Below, in pieces: positions 4,846 through 5,121 of a stretch of 5,121 nucleotides of DNA (its first letter is position 1; each line of letters opens with the position of its first letter). A model generated the notes under the pieces. The model had not been told where the DNA came from, did no database searches, and was given only the letters and a program-made list of their open reading frames with translations. Source of the stretch: Thermoguttaceae bacterium. Its GTDB lineage: Bacteria > Planctomycetota > Planctomycetia > Pirellulales > Thermoguttaceae. Location: contig JAQVID010000314.1 in the NCBI GenBank assembly GCA_028695865.1, positions 1-5,121 of the forward strand, in the 5' to 3' direction. Position numbers and translations under genes: made by a program.

Positions 4846-4879
4846 GTGATTGGATTGTCCTTGCCCGTCCGACAATCAC
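4846..4879 (+). promoter_or_regulatory. Overlapping inverted repeats in the prepilin-like gene's leader
   Basis: GTGATTG (4846-4852) can pair with CAATCAC (4873-4879), while GATTGTC (4853-4859) can pair with GACAATC (4871-4877). The two right arms overlap, so the pairings exclude each other. The left edge coincides with the predicted transcription start. With only 7 bp per stem, chance is possible. Confidence 0.3.
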
Positions 4880-4898
4880 CGTTACAATATTCTTGTTC

Positions 4899-4904
4899 AA
4901 GGAG
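4899..4904 (+). promoter_or_regulatory. Ribosome binding site of the prepilin-like gene
   Basis: AAGGAG lies 7 bases before the ATG at 4912, an ideal match and spacing, and fixes that start codon. Confidence 0.85.
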
Positions 4905-4911
4905 TAGTCCC

Positions 4912-5121
4912 ATGAATCGCAAAACCGGCTTATTTTCGTATTTTTCCCGACCCCGCGTTGGCAAAGATCGTTCCGGTTATACCCTGCTTGAAATCCTTGT
5001 CGCGGTCTCGCTTATGCTTATGCTCATGTACGCGGTGGCGGCGATCTTCGCGCGGGTGGGAACCATTATGAACCAGACTCAGGGAGCCATGACGCTTGCT
5101 TCGGGTCTTCGCGATACTGCT
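4912..5121 (+). CDS. Prepilin-like protein (type II secretion/type IV pilin family), C-terminus cut by window edge
   Basis: The first 70 residues are present and the frame is open to the right edge. A 22-residue basic leader (K4, R13, R15, K18, R20) ends in DRSG, followed by YTLLEILVAVSLMLMLMYAVAAIF. This is the classic prepilin peptidase site: cleavage after G22, Y23 in place of the usual Phe as the methylated residue, and E27 at mature position +5. The hydrophobic helix spans about 23-46 and would form the pilus-core or membrane-anchor helix. After it comes a polar Gln/Asn/Thr-rich helix. The TLLEILVA form and the bulky helix recall minor pseudopilins of the GspJ/GspI kind rather than the DUF1559 major type, but too little is present to decide. 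The partners (other pseudopilins, secretion ATPase) are not in the window and may lie to the right. Confidence 0.85.
   Translation, partial: MNRKTGLFSYFSRPRVGKDRSGYTLLEILVAVSLMLMLMYAVAAIFARVGTIMNQTQGAMTLASGLRDTA

Overview
The window looks like ordinary chromosomal DNA from a free-living or gut-type bacterium of moderate GC content. I lean towards Planctomycetota, at low to moderate confidence. The Dus protein carries a VQIWDN segment and an APMAGFTNFAYRQ start, the PEP carboxykinase carries the NTGW-x-GG-x-YGVGKR form of its loop, and both match what I recall of planctomycete homologues. A very small Leu/Asp/Arg-rich helical protein and a class-III-type prepilin also fit. No search was possible, so this is recollection. 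I see no mobile element, CRISPR array, rRNA or tRNA.

Layout, left to right. (1) 1-689, minus strand: the N-terminal 229 residues of a membrane-anchored protein with a long Ser/Asp/Lys-rich hydrophilic tail, cut by the left edge. (2) 690-1068: a 379-base gap between divergent genes. It holds a good sigma-70-like promoter for the minus gene and several strong inverted repeats, including one with 13-bp perfect arms. (3) 1069-1242, plus: a 57-residue heptad-patterned protein. (4) 1239-2258, minus: a tRNA-dihydrouridine synthase whose stop codon overlaps the stop of the small gene tail to tail. (5) 2259-2426: a divergent promoter region with two near-consensus promoters and a pair of GTGTACAC palindromes. 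(6) 2427-4022, plus: ATP-type phosphoenolpyruvate carboxykinase with all expected active-site residues. (7) 4046-4738, plus: a YqaA/DedA-like (VTT domain) membrane protein 23 bases downstream, probably in the same transcript. (8) 4739-4911: a gap with a candidate promoter and overlapping inverted repeats. (9) 4912-5121, plus: the start of a type II/IV-pilin-like prepilin, cut by the right edge.

The genes do not form one obvious pathway: they cover tRNA modification, gluconeogenesis, membrane homeostasis and pilin-like secretion or assembly. The more interesting signals are regulatory: a predicted leaderless dus transcript, palindromes placed at the predicted start of pckA transcription, and a recurring arrangement in which a hairpin begins at or a few bases after each predicted transcription start. 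I did not find convincing evidence for a new multi-gene system.
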